Shown here: positions 23,851 through 25,220 of the stretch, in pieces
How positions within the stretch are numbered: the stretch's first letter is position 1
Layout: every line of letters begins with the position of its first letter
Origin: a virus
IMG/VR virus record: IMGVR_UViG_3300020162_000806
Location: 1-25,220 of that record
Strand: one strand, 5' to 3'
DNA: 25,220 bases
Made by a program: the position numbers and the translations under genes
Notes under the pieces: model-generated
Seen by the model: only the letters and a program-made list of their open reading frames with translations
What the model was told of the DNA's origin: nothing
Database searches by the model: none

Positions 23851-25220
23851 CAGTGTGTCTCCGCCCAGTTGTTACCGATCTTGTATTCGCCCTTGAGCGG
23901 GCACTTGAGATTGAGAATTGCACCAGCGGCGGTGATCGACTGACAGGCAAGACGCCCAACATCATCGGCAATCTTGGGATCGCACTCGATCTGCCACTCG
24001 TCGTGAACATTGGCCATGAACGCATAGCGACCCGGATACAGCCCGTTAAGTTCATTATCGAGGATGTACAGCGCTTGCTTCATGACAACCGCACCGGCCG
24101 ACTGCAGCAACAGGTTAAGGGCACTGTGAGCCGAGCGGACGGGAAGGGGGCGGCTGTCGAGACCGCGCAAGAAGCCCCGTTGTGCCGTGACGTACTCGAG
24201 TTGATTGAGTAACTTGGCGTACGCGGGGACTTGACGCTTGAACTGATTCTTGAGACGAGCGCCGTCAGCGACGGTGCCGTCAACGATCTTGCCTACCTTG
24301 GCATCACCGGCACCGTACAGAAGACCGTAGATGAAGGTCTTGGCCTGATCGCGGGTCTTGAGGCCGGCCATGGTCTGGTTGTGAGTATGGACGTCTCCCT
24401 CGCACACGACCTTGGCGTACGCTCCGTCGTCAAAGGCGGCGAGGTAGTGGGCAAACATGCGCAACTCGAGTCCGCTGGCGTCTGCACCGACCTGAACCCA
24501 GTCAGGCTGTGTCGGCTTGAACAGGGCGCGACACTCATGCCCAAGCGGAGAGCCGCAACGCGGTACCTGAGCCATGTTGGGACCGCTGTGGGTCATGCGA
24601 CCCGAGACGGCACCATTGGTATTTACCGAACCGTGGATGCGGTCGTTATGGGCAGCCTCGATCCAAGAAGCCAACTGAGACTTACGCTTGTCCAGCATGA
24701 AGTACTGAGACAGGATCTTGGCCTCTGGATAGGGGAGGTCATCGAGGACAGACTCATCGATCTTCGGCTTACCGGTCTCGGTGAACTCGCTAGGCTTCCA
24801 CTTGTACTTCTTCATGAAAGCCGCGGCGATCATATCGCGGGAACCCGGGTTGAAGTCGACGTACCTGATCTTGGTCTTGAGTGGGATCTCCTTGGGTGGG
24901 AACACCTTGCGGAGTTCCTCGGTCACTTCGGTGATCTTGAGATTGAGATCAGCCATCAGACAGTCGGCATCACGGGTGTTGAAGCCGAATCCGTTGGCAA
25001 TCTGCCTACCAATGATGGTTGCAGTAGAATGCTCGAGTGCCATGGCATGCGGACAGGCATCAACAAGCGGGTACAACTTGTTGTAGATCTGCTCGGTGAT
25101 TGCCACGTCCTGAATGCAATAGGCAATCATCTCAGGCGACAACTTGGTAAAGTCGGTGTGATCGCCCTTGTGCAGACCAAGATGCTTGCCCCACGCCTCC
25201 AGACTGGAGCCACCGGCTGG
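23850..25220 (-). CDS. T7-type family A DNA polymerase, C-terminal 456 residues (5' end outside window)
   Basis: The frame is open to the right edge, so the true start is outside; the codon at 25140-25142 is TTG inside the protein, not a start. The fragment opens with SLEAWGKHLGLHKGD and a YCIQD motif, the third exonuclease motif of the 3'-5' proofreading domain. Polymerase motif A reads DASGLELR (near 24470), motif B RDQAKTFIYGLLYGAG (near 24310-24355) and motif C VHDEW (near 24000). The C-terminus KIGNNWAETH resembles the T7 end GPNWAICH. The motif B Tyr corresponds to T7 Tyr526, the residue that allows dideoxynucleotide acceptance in T7. T7 polymerase works with host thioredoxin; whether this one does cannot be seen. 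The gene is followed without a gap by thyX. Confidence 0.96.
   Translation of the reverse strand, partial: PAGGSSLEAWGKHLGLHKGDHTDFTKLSPEMIAYCIQDVAITEQIYNKLYPLVDACPHAMALEHSTATIIGRQIANGFGFNTRDADCLMADLNLKITEVTEELRKVFPPKEIPLKTKIRYVDFNPGSRDMIAAAFMKKYKWKPSEFTETGKPKIDESVLDDLPYPEAKILSQYFMLDKRKSQLASWIEAAHNDRIHGSVNTNGAVSGRMTHSGPNMAQVPRCGSPLGHECRALFKPTQPDWVQVGADASGLELRMFAHYLAAFDDGAYAKVVCEGDVHTHNQTMAGLKTRDQAKTFIYGLLYGAGDAKVGKIVDGTVADGARLKNQFKRQVPAYAKLLNQLEYVTAQRGFLRGLDSRPLPVRSAHSALNLLLQSAGAVVMKQALYILDNELNGLYPGRYAFMANVHDEWQIECDPKIADDVGRLACQSITAAGAILNLKCPLKGEYKIGNNWAETH

Overview
The window is the late, structural half of a T7-like podovirus genome (short tail, Autographiviridae-type gene order). All recognisable genes lie on the minus strand, so the genome reads from base 25220 down to base 1. 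The virion gene order matches T7: portal, scaffold, major capsid, tail tubular A, tail tubular B, three internal virion proteins, tail fibre. Genes are packed almost end to end, mostly with 1-4 base stop/start overlaps (TGATG, TAATG, ATGA). The only non-coding stretches that stand out are at 15331-15515, 14192-14241, 13351-13421 and 21358-21404. No stretch longer than 300 bases lacks a gene. The host cannot be named from the sequence. The DNA looks moderately GC-rich, and several large genes almost completely avoid the codons TTA, CTA and TCA.

Region 1 (25220-22577) is replication and nucleotide metabolism. It holds the C-terminal part of a T7-type family A DNA polymerase (cut by the window edge), a flavin-dependent thymidylate synthase ThyX, and a P-loop deoxynucleoside monophosphate kinase, all in translational-coupling arrangement. 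The two enzymes would supply dTMP and dNDPs to the polymerase.

Region 2 (22580-18320) is the accessory insert between the replication genes and the portal. It holds a repeat-containing fibre-like protein fused by an ATGA overlap to the kinase gene, an unassigned 157-residue protein behind two adjacent perfect palindromes, a small conserved-looking phage protein, a coiled-coil protein at the T7 gene 7.3 position, and a 665-residue protein of unknown function that may carry an enzyme-like barrel.

Region 3 (18320-10631) is head and connector: portal, scaffold, a small membrane or lipoprotein gene, a 185-base structured leader, major capsid, a strong terminator, two tandem paralogue-like small proteins, a second strong terminator, then tail tubular A and B.

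Region 4 (10631-1) holds the three ejection or internal core proteins, the last an unusually large 2040 residues, and the N-terminal 412 residues of the main tail fibre, cut by the left edge. RNA polymerase, lysis enzyme and terminase genes are not seen and would lie outside the window.

I found no CRISPR array, IS element, integrase or defence island. The most unusual items are the 665-residue protein, the cloverleaf-like fold and hairpins ahead of the capsid gene, the twin palindromes at 21347-21379, and fibre repeats whose protein is identical while the codons are almost completely switched.
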